A stretch of 64,000 nt of DNA, taken from the NCBI GenBank assembly GCA_023460935.1, contig JAEWOI010000005.1, positions 1 to 64,000 on the forward strand. The letters are read 5' to 3'. A model generated the notes under the pieces. The model was given only the letters and a program-made list of their open reading frames with translations. It did no database searches and was not told the DNA's origin. Position numbers and translations under genes: made by a program. This document shows positions 26,144-33,015 of this stretch, piece by piece. Positions within the stretch are counted from its first letter, which is position 1; each line of letters begins with the position of its first letter. Origin of the DNA: Actinomycetes bacterium (GTDB lineage: Bacteria; Actinomycetota; Actinomycetes; Propionibacteriales; Propionibacteriaceae).

Positions 26144-27022
26144 CTAGCTACTGCCGCGGCGGTAATGCAGCTCCAGGTTGTGGCCCTCGTCGTAAGTCTC
26201 GAAGAGCTCGCTCAGTGTGGGGAAGATCTCTCGGTCCTGAGAAAGAGAAGTTGTCGCCTCCAACCGCATGGCATCAACAAGCAGGTGCCGGTAGAGGTCA
26301 AGCGCGACCTCAATGTCAACACCGTGGGCTTCTGCCGCCTCTATTGCGGAGCGGTAAGCGAGCCAGGCTAGTAGCCAAATCGCTGAGGCCACGAGCAGCC
26401 ACTCGTTATGCGCAAGGAGATCCGCTGGACGGCTTAGCAGTATCGCACTTGTCGCCACGGCGGTCAGGAGCCAAGTCACAGTGAGGCGACACGACACATC
26501 AAGCTGGGTCACCTCATCCTCGAGGGACTTACGAAACTCCTCTGGGAGGGTGGCGTAAATCCTCGGCCAGAGTGTCACCACACGCATCCCATATCGAAGG
26601 CCGGCACGGTCTTCAGCGCTTCGAAGCACGTTCCCCAAGGCGGTTGGCATGAGCCGGGCTTCCGAGTCTGGGAACCGTAGTTGCAGGCGCTCTTCTGCGG
26701 ATTCCCGTATTGCTGAGGCGGTGAGTTCCGCCATCGCGCCACGTTTCCGCTTTACGGTTGTCGCGCTTCGCTGCGCCCAGTCGAAGCGCTGCAGCTGGAT
26801 CCAAAGTCCGAGTCCTCTGATCGGCTCGAACAGACCGCCCGGCCAGTACCCCTCCAGCAACTTCACCAGCCTGAACTGGAGGGGTTGAAGCGTCACTGCC
26901 AACCCGATGCTGACAACCGTGATCCAGATGGCGCCGCTTGACCCTAGAGCAGTCGCTGCCGAAGAAAGCGACTGTGGCGTGAGGGGCTGGGCTGGCGCCC
27001 CTGCCGCTACAACGAATACCAC
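26144..27022 (-). CDS. Membrane protein of unknown function
   Basis: At least 292 residues. I do not recognise the family. It has an N-terminal hydrophobic segment, a second one (IWITVVSIGLAV, about 31-45), a long soluble middle, and a pair of helices (TWLLTAVATSAILL and LLVASAIWLLAWLAY) around 178-220. The coding pattern continues upstream in frame to an in-frame stop near 27113, and an N-terminal helix LEAAKEFGARLQTVGILPTL would then precede the GTG at 27022. No ATG, GTG or TTG exists there; the only candidate is CTG at 27097. The gene follows the small zinc-ribbon gene closely, so translation may reinitiate. The true N-terminus is open. Confidence 0.5.
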   Translation of the reverse strand: MVFVVAAGAPAQPLTPQSLSSAATALGSSGAIWITVVSIGLAVTLQPLQFRLVKLLEGYWPGGLFEPIRGLGLWIQLQRFDWAQRSATTVKRKRGAMAELTASAIRESAEERLQLRFPDSEARLMPTALGNVLRSAEDRAGLRYGMRVVTLWPRIYATLPEEFRKSLEDEVTQLDVSCRLTVTWLLTAVATSAILLSRPADLLAHNEWLLVASAIWLLAWLAYRSAIEAAEAHGVDIEVALDLYRHLLVDAMRLEATTSLSQDREIFPTLSELFETYDEGHNLELHYRRGSS

Positions 27023-27124
27023 GACGAAGGTGGCCAGCAGGGTCGGAAGGATACCGACAGTCTGCAGCCTCGCGCCGAACTCCTTCGCTGCCTCCAGTAT
27101 GAAGTGAGGCTAGACCAACGAACG

Positions 27125-27310
27125 CTACGGCCCTAGCAGGTTGAGGTCAGGGAGGTCGCGTGTCGGGACTCGACAACTGCGGCAGCGAGTCTTCCGCGCC
27201 GCGGTTGGGCTCACGACGTACTCGAGGCCGCACACACAGACGACTTCAATGACTGCGGAGGCGTCCCGTCCACGAAGCCGCCTTCCAATTGGGCCACCGA
27301 CAGGTGTCAT
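27125..27310 (-). CDS. Small zinc-ribbon protein
   Basis: A 61-residue protein with two Cys pairs, CVCG and CRSC, spaced about 17 residues, enough for a small zinc ribbon. The N-terminal 20 residues are basic. ATG 27310 is preceded by the strong ribosome binding site GGGAGGTGAA, which is the main reason I accept so short a gene. It lies just upstream of the membrane protein, with about 28 bases between its stop and the earliest possible start of that gene, so the two are likely co-expressed. Function unknown; such proteins often bind DNA or partner proteins. Confidence 0.55.
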   Translation of the reverse strand: MTPVGGPIGRRLRGRDASAVIEVVCVCGLEYVVSPTAARKTRCRSCRVPTRDLPDLNLLGP

Positions 27311-27448
27311 TTCACCTCCCTCCCCCGTCTCAGGGTAATCCTCGGCTTCGAGCCTGAATAGATCGCGCAGCTAACCGCCGGCTCGCCGATTCCCGCCAGG
27401 ATGCATGAGGTCTGTGGCACTTGAGGGGTCGTGAATCCACAGGGTCCG

Positions 27449-28375
27449 TCAGGTCAGGGGGACATGCTCTGGCTCGAGAGTGCGGGGGGTCGAATCGAGG
27501 ATGGGCTGCTTGGTGGTGCGTTCCTTCTGGCGGGGGAAGGCTTCGTGGAGTTGCCACTGGAGGTCGGCGATCCGATCGGCGTCGAGCGGTCCGGCCTCGG
27601 TGAGCAGCAACTTGAGCTTCTTCGGCCACATCACCGAGACACCCTGCACGGTGAACGAGCCGCCGATCAGCGGCCAGTCCGCATCCACGAAGCACAAGAC
27701 GCCGTGCACCGGTACGTCCGGCTGATCGGCGAGGGCTGCCCGGACCAGTCCGAGCTGCTTGTGCATACCCTCGACGAGCTTGGTGCGCTCCCGACCACCG
27801 ACGACCAGCAGTTCTTGTCGCGGACGGATCAGGCCGCCCTCGACCCGCAACGCGGGCCGGGCGTCCTTGTAGCGCTTGGCGTCCACGACGAACACCCCCG
27901 ACGAGCAGACGACCAGGTGGTCGATGTTTGCCGTCGTCTTCGGGATCCGTCGGTCGTGCAGCACCCTGACTGTCGGGCTGGCGATACCAGCCAGCATCTC
28001 ACCGAGCCGTTGTTCCCCCACCGCGCCGGTCGCCCACGCCGTGGTGGACTGCGGATCGTCGAAGACGGCCAGCAGGAATTTGCCGATCTTCGGGTGGTTG
28101 GCCCGAACACGTTGCTGGCGGGCGTCGTGGCGGCGGTCGAACTCCCGCGCTGCCGAGCCGCCGGCCGTGCCGTCGACCACCTCGAGCTCGGAGGGGATGT
28201 CCGGGGTGATCGCGTGCTTTGGAGCTGCCGTCATCTCCGCCCGCTCGGGCAGGGCGCGCCGAGCCGGGCAATCGACGCAGGCGACCGTCTTCGACGTCCG
28301 GTCGTAGTCGGCGGTCACGCCGGCCTCGAGTGACTCCCCGCACCGCGAACAGGTGCCGGCATAGCGGAGCCTCAT
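27449..28375 (-). CDS. NERD domain protein with N-terminal zinc ribbon
   Basis: A 308-residue protein. The N-terminus has CSRCG and CVDC, a small zinc ribbon. Residues about 110-240 form a NERD domain: TGAVGEQRLGEML, NIDHLVVCSSGVFVVDAKRY (Asp in DHL and D-A-K as nuclease-like residues). Widespread in actinobacteria as a stand-alone gene, where its role is not established; nuclease activity is predicted from the fold. It differs from the NERD domain of the fusion at 24030 and has no helicase. ATG 28375 has no obvious ribosome binding site. No partner gene is adjacent. Confidence 0.8.
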   Translation of the reverse strand: MRLRYAGTCSRCGESLEAGVTADYDRTSKTVACVDCPARRALPERAEMTAAPKHAITPDIPSELEVVDGTAGGSAAREFDRRHDARQQRVRANHPKIGKFLLAVFDDPQSTTAWATGAVGEQRLGEMLAGIASPTVRVLHDRRIPKTTANIDHLVVCSSGVFVVDAKRYKDARPALRVEGGLIRPRQELLVVGGRERTKLVEGMHKQLGLVRAALADQPDVPVHGVLCFVDADWPLIGGSFTVQGVSVMWPKKLKLLLTEAGPLDADRIADLQWQLHEAFPRQKERTTKQPILDSTPRTLEPEHVPLT

Positions 28376-28417
28376 CCGTTTGACGGTCGGCGGCGTCGCC
28401 TCCGAGGCGATACGGTC

Positions 28418-28546
28418 TCACTCATCGTCGGCCTCAGTCCGTGTTGCGGCCGCGGAGGCGCTCGCCGAGGCAACGCTGGTCGTGGGGCTTGTCGGTGCCG
28501 GCGAGCAGGCAGAGAGCGCCAGAACGCAGCCGGCGATCGGCAGCAC
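28418..28546 (-). CDS. Possible short lipoprotein or remnant
   Basis: A 42-residue frame reads as a lipoprotein signal: hydrophobic LPIAGCVLALSAC with a lipobox-like LSAC, then a Ser/Ala/Thr-rich tail and a stop. It lacks the positive residues expected before the hydrophobic core, has only a GTG start and no ribosome binding site. It may be a decayed lipoprotein gene or chance. The remainder of the 449-base gap between the NERD gene and vapC (28376-28824) holds nothing else I can support. Confidence 0.25.
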   Translation of the reverse strand: MLPIAGCVLALSACSPAPTSPTTSVASASASAAATRTEADDE

Positions 28547-28824
28547 AGCGACAAAAGGGGAGGTGGGATGTCACGTTATGTGAGCCTTCCACGTCACTCA
28601 CCGCTCGACGAAGTCCCCGCCCGAGCGACTTAGCTCTTGGCCCGCCATCCGGTCGAGAGAGCGTGGCGTCGTCGCCTCCTCACGCGATCGCCGAGCTGAC
28701 CGAACGCGGCGGCCGGTGTGAGTGTCGGACGCCCGGCTGCTCCTGTAACTGAAATCTGGACGACGTCTACCGAGCATCTGGACGGCATCCGTCGCGACCG
28801 TCGAACGAAGACCTCGAGGCGGGA

Positions 28825-29235
28825 CTACGTCGGCTGCCAGATTCGCAGGGGAACCAGCTTGGCTGCACTCTCGAAGTCGCGATCCGTGGTCAGCAGTTCC
28901 AGGTCGTTCCCGATCGCCAGTTGGGCGAGCAGCGCGTCCACCGAGCCGAGGTGGAGGCCCGCCTGACGGCATGTGTTCGCCAACCGGGCAGCCTCGATAT
29001 AGTCGTCGCGGGTCGGCTCGATCAGCTCCAGCGGAGCCAGGTCGCTCAGGATGCGTTCCTGCGCGCGTGGCGGAATGAAGCCGCGAAGCAATTCCAGCAG
29101 CACCATGCCGGCGATAGCGACGAACTCACCGCCCACGAGCGCTGCTCGCAGGACAGTCACCTGCGGAATGTTCGGCGGCGCGTCCCGCCGGTAAGCCAGC
29201 GACCAGACGCTGGTGTCGACCAGAAGCCGGCTCAC
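28825..29235 (-). CDS. vapC: VapC-type PIN domain toxin
   Basis: A 136-residue PIN-domain ribonuclease. Seen: LLVDTSVW at the N-terminus (first catalytic Asp), MVLLELLRG (Glu), GSVDALLAQLA (Asp) and LLTTDRDFE (last Asp), the four acidic positions of active PIN nucleases. It would cleave tRNA or rRNA when free of its antitoxin. GTG start overlaps the TGA of vapB (GTGA), giving the usual coupled antitoxin-toxin order. Full length for the family and no damage seen. Lies at the right end of the accessory region. Confidence 0.88.
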   Translation of the reverse strand: MSRLLVDTSVWSLAYRRDAPPNIPQVTVLRAALVGGEFVAIAGMVLLELLRGFIPPRAQERILSDLAPLELIEPTRDDYIEAARLANTCRQAGLHLGSVDALLAQLAIGNDLELLTTDRDFESAAKLVPLRIWQPT

Positions 29236-29456
29236 TCGGCCGGCACCACACCAAGGTCACGGCTGCGTCGGTCGGCCTTGTAGTCGTACCCCTCGTCCCA
29301 ATCGAGGGTGCCGAATGACTCGACGATCCGCGCCTGCTCGCGTCGTGCGATGAACTCGCGCAGCGCGATTGTCACCGCTTCCTTCTTGGTACGCACCCCA
29401 CTCACGGACAGCGCGTGGTCGAGCAGCTCAGGGTCGATCGCCAGATTGGTAGCCAT
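29232..29456 (-). CDS. vapB: VapB-type antitoxin
   Basis: A 74-residue antitoxin of the VapB (DUF2191-like, ribbon-helix-helix) type: N-terminal MATNLAIDPELLDHALSVSG with a VRTKKEAVTIALREFI helix, then a flexible acidic tail for VapC binding. Start ATG 29456 with AAGGAGG ahead; a longer frame to 29486 lacks such a signal. It should bind VapC and, as a complex, repress its own promoter. The candidate operator lies about 18-43 bases upstream. Confidence 0.85.
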   Translation of the reverse strand: MATNLAIDPELLDHALSVSGVRTKKEAVTIALREFIARREQARIVESFGTLDWDEGYDYKADRRSRDLGVVPAE

Positions 29457-29473
29457 GTGCGCCTCCTTACACA

Positions 29474-29499
29474 CGAGTCTACACATGTGGCTCGAGTCT
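29474..29499. promoter_or_regulatory. Candidate vapBC operator
   Basis: Two direct copies of CGAGTCT (29474-29480 and 29493-29499) flank the perfect 8-base palindrome CACATGTG (29482-29489). On the minus strand TAGACT in this stretch could serve as the -10 box of vapB. The position just upstream of the vapB ribosome binding site fits autoregulation, but binding is inferred. Confidence 0.35.
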
Positions 29500-29789
29500 C
29501 GTTTGCATTAAAGTCCTGAGCAATTCGTGTCAACGCTGACCGGAACGGGCCGTTTCGAAGGCTTGAGGACAGGGAACCGGTCTGCGCCATCGTGTAGAGC
29601 TGCTGGCGGCGCGGGAGGCTCGCCAACCACGCCTACGTCCAAGTGGTCGGCGATCGCGCGCGGATCCGCCATCAGAGGCGTCCAGATCGTGCGATTCCGC
29701 GCGATATCTGATCATTTCTGGGCCCATGACCGCTTACCAGAGCGGCGGAATCCGAAGCGCGTTTAGCCTAGTCAGGAAGCTGAAACTAC
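29500..29789. other. Spacer between VapBC and tRNA-Lys
   Basis: I see no gene, repeat or integrase here. This spacer lies directly beyond the 3' end of tRNA-Lys and so is the probable right junction of the accessory region. I found no second copy of the tRNA 3' end in the window. Confidence 0.4.
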
Positions 29790-29865
29790 TGGTGGGCCCA
29801 CTGGGAATCGAACCCAGAACCCGCGGATTAAAAGTCCGCTGCTCTGCCAATTGAGCTATAGGCCC
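29790..29865 (-). tRNA. tRNA-Lys (anticodon TTT)
   Basis: Complete cloverleaf on the minus strand. The 7-bp acceptor stem GGGCCTA pairs with TGGGCCC, the anticodon loop is CTTTTAA, the T-loop is TTCGATT, and CCA is encoded (29790-29792). The anticodon TTT reads Lys codons. Its 3' end points toward the accessory region, the orientation usual when an island has integrated into a tRNA 3' end. Confidence 0.95.
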
Positions 29866-29950
29866 TCGTCGGCGCCGTCCGGTCACGGCCGGCCCAGGCG
29901 CCCTCGTAGCGTACCGGCTGCGATGGCCCGCCTGCGTGCACACTGGAGGG

Positions 29951-30661
29951 GTGGAGGCGGGCTACCTGGGCATCGGGCTGGTGCTGGTGATCGGCATCGC
30001 TGTGGTCGTCTACGGCTGGCTGGGCGACCGCACCGAGACCAGGCGCAGGGACGCCGCCCTCACCCAGCCGCCGGACCGGCCGATCCCAGGGCTGAAGGCC
30101 GATTCGACCGCGCCGGGGTACGTCACCGAGTTCGAGGCGCTGAACCGTCCGGCCGACAGTGACGCGGCAATGAGCCCGGAGCAACGCACCGCACTGAAGC
30201 GACGGCTCACCGGTGCCCCCACCATGCGGCACGGGCACGCTGCGAAGGAGTTCGCGACCGACCCGACCAGCGGCCTGTGCGTCCTGGACGACCCGCTCGT
30301 GCTCGTCGCCGACACCGGCATCACCACCATCCGCGAGCTCCTGCCGTTCCTCGAGCGCACCCAGGCCGCCCACCGCGCCGTTGTCGTGGTCGCTCCGGCG
30401 ATCAGCGACGAGGTGCTGACCACCCTGCGCGTGAACGCCTCCATGCACACGGTCGCCGGCGTGGCCGTGCTGCTGCCGGACTCCGGCCAGCGGCGGTCGC
30501 TCGCCTCTCTTGTAGGGGCGCTCCCGCTGGCTCTGGACGACTTGCGCTCCGGCTACCTGCCCGACGACGCCCTCGGCACCTGTGGCACCTGGGTGAGCAG
30601 CGGGGAGCAGCTGTGGATCCTCAGCGAGCTGCCTGGTCTCGACAGGCTCGACCAGCGGTAG
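29951..30661 (+). CDS. Membrane-anchored GroEL apical domain-like protein
   Basis: A 236-residue protein. Residues 5-24 form one transmembrane helix, followed by a polar linker to about 85. Residues about 95-225 align by eye along the whole GroEL apical domain: FATDP, DDPLVLVADTGITTIRELLP, VVVVAPAISDEVLTTLRVN, VAVLLPDSGQRRSLASL and a final GTW. No equatorial (ATPase) or intermediate domain is present, so it cannot be a chaperonin. Possible role: a membrane-tethered binding domain for unfolded or partner proteins (inference). GTG 29951 is preferred, with CACACT six bases ahead; GTG 29936 would add five residues. The last 9 or so codons and the TAG come from a dispersed repeat. Isolated apical-like domains are rarely described. 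Confidence 0.7.
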   Translation: MEAGYLGIGLVLVIGIAVVVYGWLGDRTETRRRDAALTQPPDRPIPGLKADSTAPGYVTEFEALNRPADSDAAMSPEQRTALKRRLTGAPTMRHGHAAKEFATDPTSGLCVLDDPLVLVADTGITTIRELLPFLERTQAAHRAVVVVAPAISDEVLTTLRVNASMHTVAGVAVLLPDSGQRRSLASLVGALPLALDDLRSGYLPDDALGTCGTWVSSGEQLWILSELPGLDRLDQR

Positions 30662-30740
30662 GGCTGGTCTCGACAGGCTCGACCGGCGGGGGGTCTCGAC
30701 AAGCTCGACCGGCGTGGGGTATCGACAAGCTCGACCGGCG
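30635..30740. repeat. Four-copy TCTCGACARGCTCGACC repeat
   Basis: Four units of about 23 bases, starting near 30635, 30666, 30692 and 30718, share the text TCTCGACAAGCTCGACC (first two with AGG, last with ATCGAC). Each unit contains the near-palindrome GTCGAGC...GCTCGAC. The first unit overlaps the end of the GroEL-like gene. Similar short repeats scatter through many actinobacterial genomes. Confidence 0.85.
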
Positions 30741-30795
30741 TCCGCGAATGTCTCAAGCTTTGCTGGAGGTGAATTCCGGGCCGCCGAAAGCGGCG

Positions 30796-31149
30796 TCAGG
30801 CGTAGCCGAGGTGGTCGAGTTCGTCGTCCTCGATGCCGAAGAAGTGGGCCACTTCGTGGAGCACGGTGATGCGGATCTCCTCCACCAGTTCGTCCTCGCT
30901 CTCGACCAGGCGCAGCAGCGGCCCGCGGAACACCAGGATGCGGTCGGGGAGCACTCCAGCATACCGCGAATCCCGCTCTGACAAGGGGGTTCCGTCGTAG
31001 AAGCCGAGCACGTCCCCGTACTCGGGGGCTGGCTCCTCCTCGATGATCAGGGCGCAGTTCTCCACCAGGTCGAACAGCTGCTCGGGGATGTCGGCAAGCG
31101 CCTGGTCCACCAGCTGCTCGAACCGCTCGGGCGTCACCTCCAGCGCCAT
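30796..31149 (-). CDS. Small zincin-like metallopeptidase (DUF1025-type)
   Basis: A 117-residue member of the small actinobacterial 'metallopeptidase family protein' group. The motif HEVAHFFGIEDDELDHLGY near the C-terminus gives HExxH with the further Asp/His typical of these minimal zincins. The substrate is unknown and it has no signal peptide. Start ATG 31149: TAGGGT lies exactly six bases upstream, which fits a leaderless transcript; GTG 31155 would add two residues. Divergent from the SH3-repeat gene. Confidence 0.8.
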   Translation of the reverse strand: MALEVTPERFEQLVDQALADIPEQLFDLVENCALIIEEEPAPEYGDVLGFYDGTPLSERDSRYAGVLPDRILVFRGPLLRLVESEDELVEEIRITVLHEVAHFFGIEDDELDHLGYA

Positions 31150-31376
31150 GCCCACACCCTAGCCGCCGCCCCCAGCCTGAAATCACACAAATGTCATTAG
31201 CTCCCCCGGCCGAGCGAGTTGCCACCAACTCAATGACGCGAGAAATCGTTGCCTACTACAGTCCGGAAACACCCGGGGCAGGTGGGACGAGTGTGACGGA
31301 AGTCACGGGGAAGACTCGGCCCCTGCCTCTGGCAGCACCAACCTTTGACCGGGCACCGGAAAGGAACACCGCAGTC

Positions 31377-32690
31377 GTGAAGAGAGCTCTGGCCGCCACC
31401 CGCGCCGCCGTGGTGTGGCTCGCGGTCACTGCCATGCTCACGACCATCGCGCTGGTCACCTCGACCCCGGCGAATGCCGCAGTGGTCACCTACACCACCA
31501 CCACCACGGTCAACGTCCGCACCGGCGCCTCCACCAGCAAGCCCGTGGTCACCCTGCTGCAGGCCGGCCAGACCGTGATCGCCGCCGGCAGCGTCTCCGG
31601 GGACTGGCTGCCGATCAGGTACGACGGCAAGACCGCCTACGCCTGGGCTGAATACCTCAAGAAGGACGCCACCCCCGCCAGCGTCGTCACCGCCGGCCCG
31701 GTCGGCCGGAAGACCACCCTCGAACGCGTCAACGTCCGCGCCACCGCCAGCCTCGACGCCGACATCACCACCACCGTCGAGAAGGGCCAGCCGGTGAAGG
31801 TGACCGGCCTTGGCACCGTCGACTTCACCCAGGTGCGCGTCGGTGAGCACACCCGCTGGATCTACACCCAGTTCCTGTCCGCGGCCACAGACACCACCCC
31901 CGAACCGGTCGCCGCCTTCACCACCACGGCCGGCCTCGCGCTACGCCAGACGGCATCGGTGACCGCCACCAATCAGGGCACCATCGCCAAGGGCACCACC
32001 GTCGGCATCACCGGCGTGCACAGCGGCAGCTACAGCCAGGTGGTGCACTCGGGCAAGGTCGGGTGGGTGATCACCGGTTACCTCAAGGCCACCTCAGGCA
32101 CCCCAGCCGACCTGGTCTTGCCCATCCAGACCGGCACCCGCTGGGCCGCCGCCAGCGGCGTCAACATCCGCATGTCGGCCGACGCAGAGTCGGCCGCAGC
32201 CGGCACGCTGGCCTTCGGCAGCTGGGTGCGGATCACCGGCACCGCCAAGAACGGCTTCACCGAGGTGATCTGGGACGGCACCACCCGCTGGGTCGCCTCC
32301 GGCTCACTGACCAGCAACAACCTCGACCTGGGCTCGGACAGCCTCAACAAGCTGGAGCCCAACGGCAAGGCCGCGGTGATCGAGGTCCGGGCGAAGTTCC
32401 CCCAGATCAAGACCATCTACGGCTGGCGCTCCTCCAGCGCCTACTCCAGCGACCACCCCAGCGGACGCGCGATCGACATCATGATCCCCTCCTACAAGAC
32501 CAACCGGGCCCTCGGGGACGCCGTCGCGCAGTACCTGATCGACAACGGCAAGCGGCTGAAGGTGAGCTACATCATCTGGCGCCAGCGCAACTACCGGATC
32601 AGCCGCGGCTACTGGGTGAAGATGTCCGACCGCGGCGGCGACACCGCCAACCACATGGACCACGTGCACGCCTCCTTCGAGGAGAGCTAG
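31377..32690 (+). CDS. Secreted SH3-repeat protein with peptidase-like C-terminal domain
   Basis: A 437-residue exported protein. It has a signal peptide (basic MKRALAATRAA, hydrophobic core, likely cut after NAA), then four bacterial SH3 repeats (around 35-100, 105-165, 175-235, 250-310), each with text like VNVR or ALRQ near the start, and a C-terminal domain with YGWRSSSAYSSDHPSGRAID and NHMDHVHASF, resembling the ARB-07466-like domain related to M15-type cell-wall peptidases (SxHxxGxAxD). Predicted role: binding and possibly cutting peptidoglycan outside the cell. Start GTG 31377 with AAAGGA about 12 bases upstream; an earlier ATG at 31191 gives no signal peptide at the N-terminus. Confidence 0.8.
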   Translation: MKRALAATRAAVVWLAVTAMLTTIALVTSTPANAAVVTYTTTTTVNVRTGASTSKPVVTLLQAGQTVIAAGSVSGDWLPIRYDGKTAYAWAEYLKKDATPASVVTAGPVGRKTTLERVNVRATASLDADITTTVEKGQPVKVTGLGTVDFTQVRVGEHTRWIYTQFLSAATDTTPEPVAAFTTTAGLALRQTASVTATNQGTIAKGTTVGITGVHSGSYSQVVHSGKVGWVITGYLKATSGTPADLVLPIQTGTRWAAASGVNIRMSADAESAAAGTLAFGSWVRITGTAKNGFTEVIWDGTTRWVASGSLTSNNLDLGSDSLNKLEPNGKAAVIEVRAKFPQIKTIYGWRSSSAYSSDHPSGRAIDIMIPSYKTNRALGDAVAQYLIDNGKRLKVSYIIWRQRNYRISRGYWVKMSDRGGDTANHMDHVHASFEES

Positions 32691-32707
32691 CACCTCCTGC
32701 CCCCCGC

Positions 32708-32750
32708 CCGGACGGCCTCCGGATTCCGCCCCCCGGCGGAGGCCGTCCGG
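32708..32750 (+). terminator. Terminator hairpin after the SH3-repeat gene
   Basis: A perfect 14-bp stem, CCGGACGGCCTCCG with its complement CGGAGGCCGTCCGG, around a 15-base loop, 18 bases after the stop codon and followed by AACTTCTT. No long T-run, as is common in high-GC actinobacteria. Confidence 0.8.
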
Positions 32751-32829
32751 AACTTCTTCCGGTGCCGTTTCGTCGCCCGCCCGCGGTTTGGGGCGGCCAG
32801 CGCCCGAGCCGTATAGTTCACCCGGTCAG

Positions 32830-32905
32830 GTCCCCATCGTCTAGCGGCCTAGGACACCGCCCTTTCAAGGCGGCAGCGCGGGTTCGAATCCCGTTGGGGA
32901 TGCCA
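32830..32905 (+). tRNA. tRNA-Glu (anticodon TTC)
   Basis: Complete cloverleaf: acceptor GTCCCCA with TGGGGAT, anticodon loop CTTTCAA, T-loop TTCGAAT, and an encoded CCA (32903-32905). TATAGT a dozen bases upstream is a good -10 box. Confidence 0.95.
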
Positions 32906-32935
32906 CTCCCCCGGGCCTTCTGGTTGCGGTACCGG

Positions 32936-33015
32936 CCCTTCGAGACGCTCGCTTTGCTCGTTCCTCAGGGAGCGGTGGGTAGGGCGGTGACGCTCGCTCC
33001 GCTTGCTCCTCACGG
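32936..33015. repeat. CTTCGAGACGCTCG...CTCCTCAGGGA repeat
   Basis: Contains CCCTTCGAGACGCTCGCTTT, then CCTCAGGGAGCGGTGGG, and a second, partly matching CGCTCGCTCCGCTTGCTCCT. The same text recurs at 34485-34577 and in short form at 40793-40808. The right edge supplies the stop codon of the converging glycosyltransferase gene. Confidence 0.75.

Noticed and set aside
29500..29789. Attachment-site repeat of tRNA-Lys
   Set aside because: No second copy of the tRNA 3' end found in this spacer or elsewhere in the window by eye.
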